From the NCBI GenBank assembly GCA_934467435.1, contig CAKSLR010000007.1, forward strand, positions 1 to 27,339: a stretch of 27,339 nucleotides of DNA. The letters are read 5' to 3'. Positions within the stretch are counted from its first letter, which is position 1; each line of letters opens with the position of its first letter. The translations under genes and the position numbers were made by a program. Source of the stretch: an uncultured Eubacteriales bacterium (lineage in GTDB: Bacteria > Bacillota > Clostridia > Oscillospirales > CAG-272). This document shows, one piece after another, positions 7,727-14,457 of the stretch. The notes below the pieces were generated by a model. The model was not told the DNA's origin and searched no databases. It saw only the letters and a program-made list of their open reading frames with translations.

Positions 7727-7743
7727 CATCCGTTCTTCGGATG
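7727..7743 (+). promoter_or_regulatory. Hairpin in the rpmB leader
   Basis: CATCCG (7727-7732) pairs with CGGATG (7738-7743) around a TTCTT loop, within the untranslated leader and about 20 nt upstream of the SD. Autogenous control by L28 is a possibility but is not shown; it may only stabilise the mRNA. Confidence 0.35.
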
Positions 7744-7780
7744 CGCTTGCAAAAGTGTGAAACAGGAGGTGGCAAAATCC

Positions 7781-7966
7781 ATGGCAAAGTGTGACCTTTG
7801 TGGCAAGGGCGTTGTTTTCGGTCATAATGTTTCCCATTCCAACCGGAAGACCAACAGAACCTGGAAGCCCAATATCCGCCGCGTAAAGGCAATCGTCAAC
7901 GGCAGCCCCAAGACGGTTTACGTCTGCTCCCGTTGCCTGCGTTCCGGCAAGATTGAGCGTGCCTGA
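7781..7966 (+). CDS. rpmB: 50S ribosomal protein L28 (zinc-ribbon form)
   Basis: A 61-aa structural protein of the large ribosomal subunit. It starts MAKCDLCGKG and carries a CxxC pair at Cys4/Cys7 and a second at Cys49/Cys52, the zinc-binding form of L28. Central basic residues (SNRKTNRTWKPNIRRV) contact 23S rRNA. ATG 7781 is chosen over an in-frame GTG at 7757, because AGGAGG (7764-7769) lies just before it and because MAKC is the conserved L28 N-terminus. It is monocistronic, with its own promoter and terminator. The C+ form implies no need for a zinc-free paralogue in this gene copy; whether a C- copy exists elsewhere cannot be seen. Confidence 0.97.
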   Translation: MAKCDLCGKGVVFGHNVSHSNRKTNRTWKPNIRRVKAIVNGSPKTVYVCSRCLRSGKIERA

Positions 7967-7971
7967 GTATC

Positions 7972-8022
7972 AACTCCATCCGTGATCTTTTTTAAGGTCA
8001 TGGGCGGAGTTTTTGCTTTTTT
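7972..8022 (+). terminator. Rho-independent terminator after rpmB
   Basis: Two stacked helices, AACTCC/GGAGTT (7972-7977 with 8006-8011) and CCGTGA/TCATGG (7980-7985 with 7998-8003, one G-T pair), are separated by a 2x2 internal loop. TTTT-GC-TTTTTT follows (8011-8022). Confidence 0.7.
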
Positions 8023-8024
8023 GC

Positions 8025-8054
8025 GGGCGGCGCGGTGGCAACACCGCGCCGCCC
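8025..8054 (+). other. GC-rich 13-bp hairpin with GCAA tetraloop before the hydrolase gene
   Basis: Bases 8025-8037 pair perfectly with 8042-8054 around the GNRA-type loop GCAA. It ends 6 nt before the SD AAGGAGG of the hydrolase gene and lies directly after the rpmB terminator. No T-run follows on either strand, so it is not a normal terminator. It could be an mRNA 5'-end stabiliser or an RNase-protected end for read-through transcripts. Confidence 0.55.
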
Positions 8055-8074
8055 CGACACAAGGAGGGAATCGG

Positions 8075-8890
8075 ATGCAACATAGAACCGACGTGCTTTG
8101 CGCCCCGTTTCCGACCGGGGCGACCCTTTCATCCTATGTCCATGAAAAATCGGAAGCATGCCCGCACGCGCCCCGCGCCGCCATTCTGGTGCTGCCGGGC
8201 GGCGGATATGATTTTTGCTATGACGGGGAGGCGGAGCCGATTGCCCTTGCCTACCTGCGGGAGGGGCTGAACGCCTACGTGCTGCGCTACAGCTGCGGGG
8301 CGGCGGCAAAGTTCCCCACCCCGCTCTGGGAAGCGGCGCTTGCCATGAAAACCATCCGCGACCGGGCGAAGGAGGAAAATACCGACCCCGCGCGCGTGTT
8401 TGTCATCGGCTTTTCGGCGGGGGCGCACCTTGCCGGGGCGCTTGCCACCTGCTGGCAGCGGGAGGATGTCCGCGCGGCGGCGGGGTGCGCGGGGGAAGAA
8501 GACCGCCCGACCGGCGCCATTCTTTCTTACCCCGTTGTCAGCGGCGGCAAATACCGTCATGTTGGCTCCTTCTGCCGGGTAACGGGCGAAAGCGACCCCG
8601 ATGAAGCGGCTCTCCTTCGCTATTCCAATGAAAAGAATGTCACGTCCGCCACCCCGCCGATCTTTCTCTGGCACACGGCGGCAGATGCGTGTGTACCGGT
8701 CGAAAACTCCCTGCTCATGGCAGAGGCGCTTTCTGCCCACCACATTCCCTTCGCGCTGCACATTTTTCCGCGCGGCGGGCACGGGCTGTGCCTGGCAACC
8801 GAGGAGACGGCAAAGGGGAACCCCGATGCCATTCTGCCCGATGTGGCGGAATGGCTGCCGTTATCGGTGACCTGGCTGCGGGGCGTCTGA
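8075..8890 (+). CDS. Alpha/beta-hydrolase, BD-FAE/acetyl-esterase-like
   Basis: 271-aa cytoplasmic serine hydrolase with no signal peptide. The nucleophile elbow is GFSAG with Ser114. The acid is Asp204 (TAADACVP) and the base His236 (GGHG). An oxyanion-hole-like VLPGGGYDF lies near residue 40. The family (esterase/lipase with LPGGGY and GFSAGAHL) includes xylan and feruloyl acetyl esterases and small-ester hydrolases. The start at 8075 follows AAGGAGG (8061-8067) by 7 nt; the 31-codon upstream extension overlaps the rpmB terminator and is rejected. No own promoter is clear, so it may depend on read-through from rpmB. Its 3' end overlaps the convergent YtvI-like gene by 30 bp. With CE2, GH10 and GH35 genes nearby, a role in de-acetylating sugars is plausible but not shown. 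Confidence 0.88.
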   Translation: MQHRTDVLCAPFPTGATLSSYVHEKSEACPHAPRAAILVLPGGGYDFCYDGEAEPIALAYLREGLNAYVLRYSCGAAAKFPTPLWEAALAMKTIRDRAKEENTDPARVFVIGFSAGAHLAGALATCWQREDVRAAAGCAGEEDRPTGAILSYPVVSGGKYRHVGSFCRVTGESDPDEAALLRYSNEKNVTSATPPIFLWHTAADACVPVENSLLMAEALSAHHIPFALHIFPRGGHGLCLATEETAKGNPDAILPDVAEWLPLSVTWLRGV

Positions 8891-9991
8891 GCGTGCCGCG
8901 GGATCGGCGGTTTTACCGGGCGGCGGTTCGGTCGCCGTCTGCCGCGGCAGGCAGGTGCGCCCGAGGGCGCAGATTGCCGGCAAAAGAATCATACCGAAAA
9001 AGCCGAAAAAGCGAAGCCCGGCATACATCGCCGCCATGGCGATGAGGGGGTGCAGCCCCAGGTGATGACCGAGCAGGCGCGGTTCCAGCACCTGCCGCAC
9101 CAGCCACAGAACGAAATATAAAATCAGAAGCCCGAATCCGAGGAACGGGTTTCCCGTCAGAAACGAGAACGCCGCCCAGGGGATGAGCAGCATATCCATG
9201 CCGATGGCGGGCAGAAAATCCAGCAGCGCCAGCACCGCCGCCGCCAGCACGGCGCAGGGCACGCGGAGCAGAAGAAAGCCGAGCGAGAGCAGAAGAAACG
9301 TCACCCCCGCCAGGCAAAGATAGGCGCGCAGGTACCCCCCCGCCGCACGGAACACCCCGTTTTGCAGTTGCTTTGCCCGTGCCGCGGCGGCGGGAGGCAG
9401 AAGCGAAAGCAGCGCCCGGTGAATCACCCGAAGATCGCGGGCAAAATAGAACGCCGCCACCAGGCTGATCGGCACGCCCACAAAAAACAGGGGGGCGGCG
9501 CCGACCAGTGCCGCCGCGGCGCGGAGCGCCTCTTCCCCAAGGGAAAGCAGCGCCTGCTCACTGAGGGCGACCAGTTTTCCCTCCGCAAGACCGGGGGCAA
9601 GCCATGCGCCGAGGTGGGGGAACCGCTCCCCCAGCACCGCGCCGAAGGCGAGCACCCGCTCCCAGATACCGGCGGCACCCCCTTCCCCGAGGTAGGTACC
9701 GAGCGCAAGTAACTCCAGCGCCGCCTGCCGCAAAAGAAAGAACAGCCCCGCTGCCAAAAGCAAAAGGAAAAAGAACACCAAAAACACCGAAACTGACGCT
9801 ACCTTCAGGCGGGTGCGGGCGGCAATCCGCGCGGCAAGAGGGCGCACCGCCACCGCCATGCCCCAGGCAAAGAGAAACGGCAGCGCCGAAAGAAACAGCG
9901 GCGGCAGAAAATACAACACGGCAACGGCAACCGAAAGACACAGCACCGCCCACGCGGCTGCCCGCGTGACGGGAAATTCTTTTTTTGACAT
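8861..9991 (-). CDS. ytvI: AI-2E family/YtvI-like integral membrane permease
   Basis: 376-aa polytopic membrane protein of the AI-2E exporter (UPF0118) family. About seven or eight hydrophobic segments are visible. The C-terminal half has the family signature LLDFLPAIGMDMLLIPWAAF and later LEPRLLGHHLGLHPL, close to the B. subtilis sporulation protein YtvI. A hydrophilic tail of about 20 residues ends the protein. YtvI is needed for sporulation in Bacillus, but its transport role is not established, and a general exporter or Na+/H+ antiporter function is known for other family members. The presumed start is preceded by GGGGGGA, a weak SD. It is convergent with the hydrolase gene and shares the last 30 bp with it, with no terminator between. 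It is divergent from the cyclophilin gene. Confidence 0.85.
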   Translation of the reverse strand: MSKKEFPVTRAAAWAVLCLSVAVAVLYFLPPLFLSALPFLFAWGMAVAVRPLAARIAARTRLKVASVSVFLVFFFLLLLAAGLFFLLRQAALELLALGTYLGEGGAAGIWERVLAFGAVLGERFPHLGAWLAPGLAEGKLVALSEQALLSLGEEALRAAAALVGAAPLFFVGVPISLVAAFYFARDLRVIHRALLSLLPPAAAARAKQLQNGVFRAAGGYLRAYLCLAGVTFLLLSLGFLLLRVPCAVLAAAVLALLDFLPAIGMDMLLIPWAAFSFLTGNPFLGFGLLILYFVLWLVRQVLEPRLLGHHLGLHPLIAMAAMYAGLRFFGFFGMILLPAICALGRTCLPRQTATEPPPGKTADPAARSDAPQPGHR

Positions 9992-10062
9992 CCAATCCCC
10001 CCGTTCCTTACCACAATATAAGCGGCGGGCGGGGAAAAAATTCGAAAAAGCGAGGAAAAAAC

Positions 10063-10545
10063 ATGGTTATCATTGAAATGGAAAACGGCAAAAAGATCAA
10101 ACTGGTGCTGGACCGCACCGCCGCCCCCAAAACGGTGGAGAACTTTGAAAAACTGGTGGCAAGCGGCTTTTACAACGGGCTTTGCTTTCACCGCGTCATT
10201 CCCGGCTTTATGATCCAGGGCGGCGACCCGCTCGGCAACGGCACGGGCGGCTCGCCCGAAACCATTCCCGGCGAATTTGCGCAGAACGGGCATGAAAACC
10301 CCATCCGCCACACCCGTGGCGTGATTTCCATGGCGCGCACCTGCGACCCGAACTCCGCCTCCTCTCAGTTTTTCATTATGCATGAGGATGCACCGCACCT
10401 GGATGGTGCCTACGCCGCCTTCGGTCACGTGACAGAGGGGATGGATGTGGTAGACGAAATCGCCGCCGTGCGCACCAACCGGGGCGACAAGCCTCTTGTG
10501 CCCCAGATTATGCGGCGCGTGACCTTGGCAGAGGACCCCGCATAA
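10063..10545 (+). CDS. Cyclophilin-type peptidyl-prolyl cis-trans isomerase
   Basis: 160-aa cytoplasmic PPIase that speeds proline isomerisation during folding. Family signatures are complete: FHRVIPGFMIQGGD with catalytic Arg44, SMARTCDPNSASSQFFI, and the HLDGAYAAFGHV loop. Its short form without signal peptide is the usual bacterial cytosolic type. The start at 10063 is chosen since MVIIEMENG matches the family N-terminus and GAGG (10052-10055) is 7 nt upstream; a 26-codon extension overlaps ytvI and is rejected. A TTGACA at 9985-9990 could be the -35, but no good -10 follows at 17 bp. The stop codon TAA is directly followed by the ATG of the next gene, so both are translated from one mRNA. 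Confidence 0.95.
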   Translation: MVIIEMENGKKIKLVLDRTAAPKTVENFEKLVASGFYNGLCFHRVIPGFMIQGGDPLGNGTGGSPETIPGEFAQNGHENPIRHTRGVISMARTCDPNSASSQFFIMHEDAPHLDGAYAAFGHVTEGMDVVDEIAAVRTNRGDKPLVPQIMRRVTLAEDPA

Positions 10546-11085
10546 ATGGCACACCCTATCCGCCATTTCCGTACCATCACGCGGCACCGCCATTGCGTGA
10601 TTGCCCATTGTTTCCGCGCGGGCATCGGGTTTCAGGGGCTGTTTCACGATCTCTCGAAATACAGCCCCGCCGAGTTCATCCCCGGGGCGCGATTTTACCA
10701 GGGAACGCGCAGCCCGAACGAGCGGGAGCGGGAACTTTACGGTTATTCTTCTGCCTGGCTGCACCACAAGGGGCGCAACCGCCACCACTTTGAATACTGG
10801 CGGGATCTCATCCCGGCAACGAAAGAATATGCCCCGGTGCCCATGCCGCTGCGCTACGTGAAAGAAATGTTCTGCGACCGCGTGGCGGCCAGCAAAATTT
10901 ATCAGGGCAAGCAGTATACCGACGAACACCCCCTTGCCTACTTCCTGCGCGGAGGCGCCCGGCACAAAATGCATGAAAAAACCGCCGATCTGCTGGAATC
11001 CTGGCTGCGGATGCTGGCAGAGCGCGGGGAAAAAGAAACGTTTGCCGCCATCCGCCGCACAAAAGAACCAAAAAAGAAACCGTAA
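10546..11085 (+). CDS. DUF5662-like His-rich protein of unknown function
   Basis: 179 aa. It shows HFRTITRHRHCVIAHCF at the start, then HDLSKYSPAEF (about 35-46) and HHKGRNRHHFEYW (about 73-85). These His/Asp-rich motifs are those I associate with the DUF5662 family, from memory. The spaced His-Asp pairs look like a metal-binding site of an HD-type hydrolase, but no activity is known to me. It has a Lys/Arg-rich C-terminus. The start codon abuts the cyclophilin stop (TAAATG), so it is translationally coupled. Its SD would be the GAGGA inside the last cyclophilin codons. A strong terminator follows. Confidence 0.85.
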   Translation: MAHPIRHFRTITRHRHCVIAHCFRAGIGFQGLFHDLSKYSPAEFIPGARFYQGTRSPNERERELYGYSSAWLHHKGRNRHHFEYWRDLIPATKEYAPVPMPLRYVKEMFCDRVAASKIYQGKQYTDEHPLAYFLRGGARHKMHEKTADLLESWLRMLAERGEKETFAAIRRTKEPKKKP

Positions 11086-11126
11086 AAAAGGAATCGCGCC
11101 CGTGGGCGCGATTCCTTTTTCTTTTT
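11084..11126. terminator. Bidirectional terminator between the DUF5662-like gene and mscL
   Basis: A-tract (11084-11089), 12-bp stem GGAATCGCGCCC (11090-11101) with its complement (11104-11115), T-tract 11116-11120 and another T-run to 11126. It also overlaps the mscL stop codon region (11125-11127), so it ends both convergent genes. Confidence 0.88.
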
Positions 11127-11730
11127 AGTTTTTATTTTTCAGAAGGTCGCGGATCTCGGCAAGCAACCGCTCGGTATTCTCACGCGAGGCGATTGCGGCA
11201 GCCTCTTTTTCGGCAAGGGCAGCCTTCTCGCGCTCGGCGGCGGCAGCGGCGGCTTCGGCAGCGGCTTTTGCCTCCTCCTCTGCCCGGGCGGCAGCGGCAG
11301 CCTCTTCAGCGGCTTTGGCGGCGCGCTCCTCCTTAATACGATCGGGCGTCAGTTCCTTTACCAGATCCCCCTGCAGTTCCTTCGCGCGGGCAGCCGCGTG
11401 ATTGAACACCTTCATGAGCAAGAAAAGGAAGAAAGCGATGATGAGAAAATCAATAATCGACTGCAAAAAACTACCCCACAGTACGGCAACCTCGGGGCGA
11501 TCCACAATCACGGCGCCCGTTTCGTCCGTATGGGTCACGGCTTCCCGCACCACCCATTTGATATCGGCAAGGCTGGCATCATTGGAAAGCAGCGCAAGCA
11601 GCGGTGCAATAAAACCGTTCGTAAACGCCGTTACGATTTTGGTGAACGCGGCGGCAACCGCCACGCCGACTGCCATATCCACCACATTGCCGCGACTGAT
11701 GAATTTTTTAAATTCCTGCACCAGTTTCAT
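11125..11730 (-). CDS. mscL: Large-conductance mechanosensitive channel with extended Ala/Glu-rich arm
   Basis: 201 aa; most MscL proteins have about 130-150. It is a homopentameric inner-membrane tension-gated pore that releases solutes during hypo-osmotic shock. TM1 (about 17-46, containing VDMAVGVAVAAAF) lines the pore and TM2 lies at about 84-108; between them is the periplasmic loop. Residues 132-182 are almost only Ala, Glu, Lys and Arg and should form a long helix. The normal C-terminal helix (TERLLAEIRDLLKNKN, 186-201) follows it. The arm therefore looks like an insertion of roughly 50 residues between TM2 and the C-terminal bundle. SD AGAGGA lies 7 nt before ATG. It has its own promoter. 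The upstream foldase gene on the same strand has no clear terminator, so read-through is possible. Confidence 0.95.
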   Translation of the reverse strand: MKLVQEFKKFISRGNVVDMAVGVAVAAAFTKIVTAFTNGFIAPLLALLSNDASLADIKWVVREAVTHTDETGAVIVDRPEVAVLWGSFLQSIIDFLIIAFFLFLLMKVFNHAAARAKELQGDLVKELTPDRIKEERAAKAAEEAAAAARAEEEAKAAAEAAAAAAEREKAALAEKEAAAIASRENTERLLAEIRDLLKNKN

Positions 11731-11766
11731 AGTTTGTCCTCTCTTAAATATGTAAATCCTGTTTTC

Positions 11767-11794
11767 ATTATAAAACCGCCCCGCCGTTTTGCAA
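11767..11794 (-). promoter_or_regulatory. mscL: Promoter of mscL
   Basis: Minus strand: TTGCAA (11789-11794), 16 bp, TATAAT (complement of 11767-11772). The leader is about 30 nt. Confidence 0.75.
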
Positions 11795-11823
11795 GACCTG
11801 TGGAAAAGGCTTTTACAATTTGT

Positions 11824-13317
11824 TTACATTTTGGCAAGGAGCGCATCGGAGAGTACCCCGTCATACACCCGCAGTCCGCTTGCCGCGAGCAGCGCGGCGG
11901 ATTCCCGCTCCTGCAGAAGCGAAACAGCCTGATCCTCCCACACGGTAAGCGAAGAGATGCCGGTCGCATAGAGAACCGCCACCCCACGGGAAGTTGCCAC
12001 CGCGGCACAGTCCCCCGGCGCGCGACCGCTTGCCGTCAGCCAGTCGGCGATCGGCTTTTCGGCATCCCCGTGTCCGATCTTCGTCAGATAGGTGCTATCG
12101 CTTCCCCGGTGATGCTCCTTTGCCAGCGCCCCGAATGCTTCTTCCCCGCCGCCCGATTGGAAAAAGGCGGAAAGCAGTTCTTCCGCTGCCTGCTGTGCCA
12201 GCGCCTCGCTCAGATAATCCGCGTAGGGGAGCAGAAAGTACCGCCCGTTCCCCCGGTGTTCCCCGGAGGGGGAGGGGGCGCGCAACAAAAAGACCACGGT
12301 ATAATTCCCCGTAGCACCGAGCACGGCGCTGTCTCCCGCCGCACGCCCTTCTTCCGCCGCCCAGGCGGTGGCAAGCGAAGGTTCCGATGCGGGAATGTGA
12401 TAGCGATACAGCGCATTCCGGCGGGCAAGGCGCTCGCCGTAAGAAAGATTCGGCTCGGTGGCTTTGCCATCATCGGCGACCGCCGCGAGGAATGCCGCCT
12501 CGCTCCCGCAGGCGGCAAGCGCCTGCGCACGCTGCTCCGCCGCGTGGTAAAGTTCCCGCGCCTCATCAAAAGAGGCCCCCTCCGGCAGGGTAACGCGAAT
12601 TTCATAGGCAAGATAATCGACCGTGCGGAAGGCGGCGGGGTTTTCGGCGTACACCGCATCCCGCTCCTCTTTGGTATAGGTCTTTTGGGAAAGCGTCTCA
12701 TAGCGGGCTGCCGCGCGGGCGGCAAGTGAGGCGGCGGCGCGTACATCCGCCTCCCCTACACCGCGCCCGTAGGTTGCCTGCAGATAGGTATCCAGCGTCT
12801 TGCCGTCTGCCGTGGCGCGCGCCTGCAGACGGGTGACGGTTTCCTGTGCCGCGGCGTTTCCCGCCGCTTCCGCCGACACGCCCTCCCGGACGGCACTCTC
12901 GGCAAACACCAGCATCCGCCGCACGGTGGTATCCACCTCCCGCAGGATAACGTCCTGATAGGTGCCGCCCCCGGGGTACGGTTGCTCTGCCGGGGAAACG
13001 GCGGGGTCAAACCCCTCTGCCGTATAGTCGGCAAGATAATCATAATAAAAATAGGAAAACATGGCGCGGCTGACCGTCTCATGCGGGGTCTGCATGACAA
13101 TGGCATGCGGGCTGTTTGCCCGGGCACAGCGTACCGCGAAGAACAGCATGCCGAGTAAAAGAAGCCCCCCCAGCACCGCAGCGCCGATGCCCGTTGCCCG
13201 CGCGGCACGGCGCCGCCCTTCTGCCTGCCGAAGGGCTTCCGCCTGCGCGGCGGCATCCCGCGCCTGTTCCCTTTGTGTGCGGGGGCGGTAGCCCCGCCGC
13301 TTTCCCGATCTTCCCAT
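11824..13317 (-). CDS. Membrane-anchored PrsA/SurA-like foldase (probable peptidyl-prolyl isomerase)
   Basis: 497 aa. A very basic cytoplasmic N-terminus (about 1-42) precedes one transmembrane helix (about 43-62); the rest lies outside the membrane. Residues about 70-210 are helical and resemble SurA/trigger-factor N-terminal chaperone regions (HETVSRAMFSYFYYDY). Two later segments look like parvulin-type repeats, one around 230-330 and another around 345-440, each with an AEE/ASFDEARE-like helix and a conserved-looking beta core. The parvulin active residues are not clear, so it may be a chaperone rather than an active isomerase. There is no lipobox; it is TM-anchored, unlike B. subtilis PrsA. 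GGAGG lies 5 nt before ATG. It is monocistronic or read through into mscL. It probably assists folding of secreted proteins such as the lipoproteins in this window (inference). Confidence 0.68.
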   Translation of the reverse strand: MGRSGKRRGYRPRTQREQARDAAAQAEALRQAEGRRRAARATGIGAAVLGGLLLLGMLFFAVRCARANSPHAIVMQTPHETVSRAMFSYFYYDYLADYTAEGFDPAVSPAEQPYPGGGTYQDVILREVDTTVRRMLVFAESAVREGVSAEAAGNAAAQETVTRLQARATADGKTLDTYLQATYGRGVGEADVRAAASLAARAAARYETLSQKTYTKEERDAVYAENPAAFRTVDYLAYEIRVTLPEGASFDEARELYHAAEQRAQALAACGSEAAFLAAVADDGKATEPNLSYGERLARRNALYRYHIPASEPSLATAWAAEEGRAAGDSAVLGATGNYTVVFLLRAPSPSGEHRGNGRYFLLPYADYLSEALAQQAAEELLSAFFQSGGGEEAFGALAKEHHRGSDSTYLTKIGHGDAEKPIADWLTASGRAPGDCAAVATSRGVAVLYATGISSLTVWEDQAVSLLQERESAALLAASGLRVYDGVLSDALLAKM

Positions 13318-13346
13318 ATCTGCCTCCGCGATTGAATCTCCCTCTT

Positions 13347-13375
13347 ATTATACTACAAAGTACGCGCCCTGTCAA
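13347..13375 (-). promoter_or_regulatory. Promoter of the PrsA/SurA-like gene
   Basis: Minus strand: TTGACA (complement of 13370-13375), 17 bp, TATAAT (complement of 13347-13352). A perfect consensus match. The leader is about 23 nt. Confidence 0.88.
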
Positions 13376-13407
13376 ATGCGGGTTTTCGGATTTAGGCAAC
13401 CGGCACA

Positions 13408-13425
13408 ACTTTAGTATGCTAAAGT
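13408..13425. promoter_or_regulatory. Inverted repeat ACTTTAG-TATG-CTAAAGT (putative operator)
   Basis: A perfect 7-4-7 palindrome between two divergent promoters, 33 bp upstream of the foldase -35 and 60 bp upstream of the ABC importer -35. A related sequence occurs in the importer leader (13529-13553). The A/T-rich CTTTAG half-site resembles Fur/DtxR/MarR-type sites only in a general way; the regulator is not in the window. Confidence 0.55.
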
Positions 13426-13485
13426 CTGTTTTTTTGTGCAATTCGGAAAAATCGTAAAAACCACCGATTTTTTTGAAAAAAGGGC

Positions 13486-13514
13486 TTGACAGCCCGCTTT
13501 CCCTGTGCTATAAT
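13486..13514 (+). promoter_or_regulatory. Promoter of the amino-acid ABC importer operon
   Basis: TTGACA (13486-13491), 17 bp, TATAAT (13509-13514), preceded by TGC. A perfect consensus. The start is near 13521. Confidence 0.9.
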
Positions 13515-13528
13515 AGGCTCACTTCACC

Positions 13529-13548
13529 GAACTAAAGTTCACCTTAGT
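13529..13548 (+). promoter_or_regulatory. Palindromes in the ABC importer leader (putative operator)
   Basis: GAACT-AA-AGTTC (13529-13540) overlaps ACTAA-N8-TTAGT (13531-13548), about 8 nt past the predicted transcription start. The CTAAAG word is shared with the palindrome at 13408-13425. A repressor bound here would block the promoter just past the start site. Confidence 0.5.
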
Positions 13549-13590
13549 AAAGTGCAAAAACAAAAAAACGGAAAGTGACGGTATTCTCCC

Positions 13591-14379
13591 ATGAAAAAAA
13601 TTCTATCTCTTCTTCTCGCCGTGCTGGTGCTCGGCACCTGCCTTGCGGTACTTCCCTCCTGCAGCGAAACGAAAAACGAGATCATTCTCGGCTTTGACGC
13701 GGAGTATCCGCCCTTCGGTTATCTGGACAAGGCAACAGGCAAATACATCGGCTTTGACATTGAGTATGCTCAGAAGGTATGCGACAACCTGGGCTACACG
13801 CTGAAACTGACCCCCATTGACTGGGATGCCAAAGACGCACTGCTGCAATCGGGCGCGATTGATATGATCTGGAACGGCTTCACCTACGAAGGCAGAGAAA
13901 ACGGCTACGAATGGACCGACCGTTACCTCAACAACAGCATTGTGGTGCTGGTGGCAGAAGGTTCCGGCATCACGACCCTTGCCGATCTGGCGGGTAAAAC
14001 GGTTGCCGTGCAGACCGATTCCTCGGGTGAGAGCGCGCTTGCGAAAAAGGCCGAACTGGTCGCCTCGCTGAAGGATGGGAAATATCTGACCGAGCAGGCT
14101 TACACCACCGCCTTTGAAAAACTGAAGACCGGCGCGATTGATGCGATTGTGGTGGATGTCGGCGTTGCCAATTATCTGACGGCAAACAACGCGGGCTACA
14201 CCATCCTCGCAGAAACCGTATCGAGCGAAACCTACGGCGTCGGGTTCCTGAAGGGGAACACCGAACTGTGCGCCAAGATCAATGCCGAGATGAAGAACGT
14301 GGCAAAGGACACGGCGTTCATCACCGCCCTGTGCGAAAAGTACGGCGTCGATCGGAACGCCTTCACCCTCGGGAAATAA
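13591..14379 (+). CDS. Polar amino-acid ABC importer, substrate-binding lipoprotein
   Basis: 262-aa extracytoplasmic solute-binding protein of family 3. It has a lipoprotein signal, residues 1-23, with lipobox LPSC and lipidated Cys24. The binding domain starts EIILGFDAEYPPFGY and has FDIEYAQKVCDNLGY, DMIWNGFTY and AVQTDSSGESAL, typical of periplasmic polar amino-acid binders. The specific amino acid (Gln, Arg, cystine or other) cannot be told. The SD is weak: GGAAAG lies about 14 nt from ATG, odd for a lipoprotein gene behind a perfect promoter. It is the first gene of a three-gene importer operon under the CTAAAG palindromes. Confidence 0.95.
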   Translation: MKKILSLLLAVLVLGTCLAVLPSCSETKNEIILGFDAEYPPFGYLDKATGKYIGFDIEYAQKVCDNLGYTLKLTPIDWDAKDALLQSGAIDMIWNGFTYEGRENGYEWTDRYLNNSIVVLVAEGSGITTLADLAGKTVAVQTDSSGESALAKKAELVASLKDGKYLTEQAYTTAFEKLKTGAIDAIVVDVGVANYLTANNAGYTILAETVSSETYGVGFLKGNTELCAKINAEMKNVAKDTAFITALCEKYGVDRNAFTLGK

Positions 14380-14385
14380 AAAAGA

Positions 14386-14423
14386 CCCGGCTGCCTGCCC
14401 GCCGTTTGGGGGCGGCAGCCGGG
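14386..14423 (+). terminator. Intergenic attenuating hairpin after the binding-protein gene
   Basis: A 10-bp stem CCCGGCTGCC (14386-14395) with GGCAGCCGGG (14414-14423) and a further GCCC/GGGC pairing inside. Only ATTTC follows, so it should be a weak terminator. Such hairpins after binding-protein genes of ABC operons usually leave the binding protein in excess over the permease. Confidence 0.6.
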
Positions 14424-14457
14424 ATTTCGGCTGTCATTTTCGCCACTGGAGTTTTTT

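Noticed and set aside
7982..8074. N-terminal extension of the alpha/beta hydrolase
   Set aside because: It overlaps the rpmB terminator and the GNRA hairpin, and AAGGAGG lies just before the ATG at 8075.
13408..13432. ACTTTAG palindrome followed by a T-run, as a terminator
   Set aside because: The stem is short and A/T-rich and no plus-strand gene ends there; it lies between two divergent promoters, so an operator is more likely.
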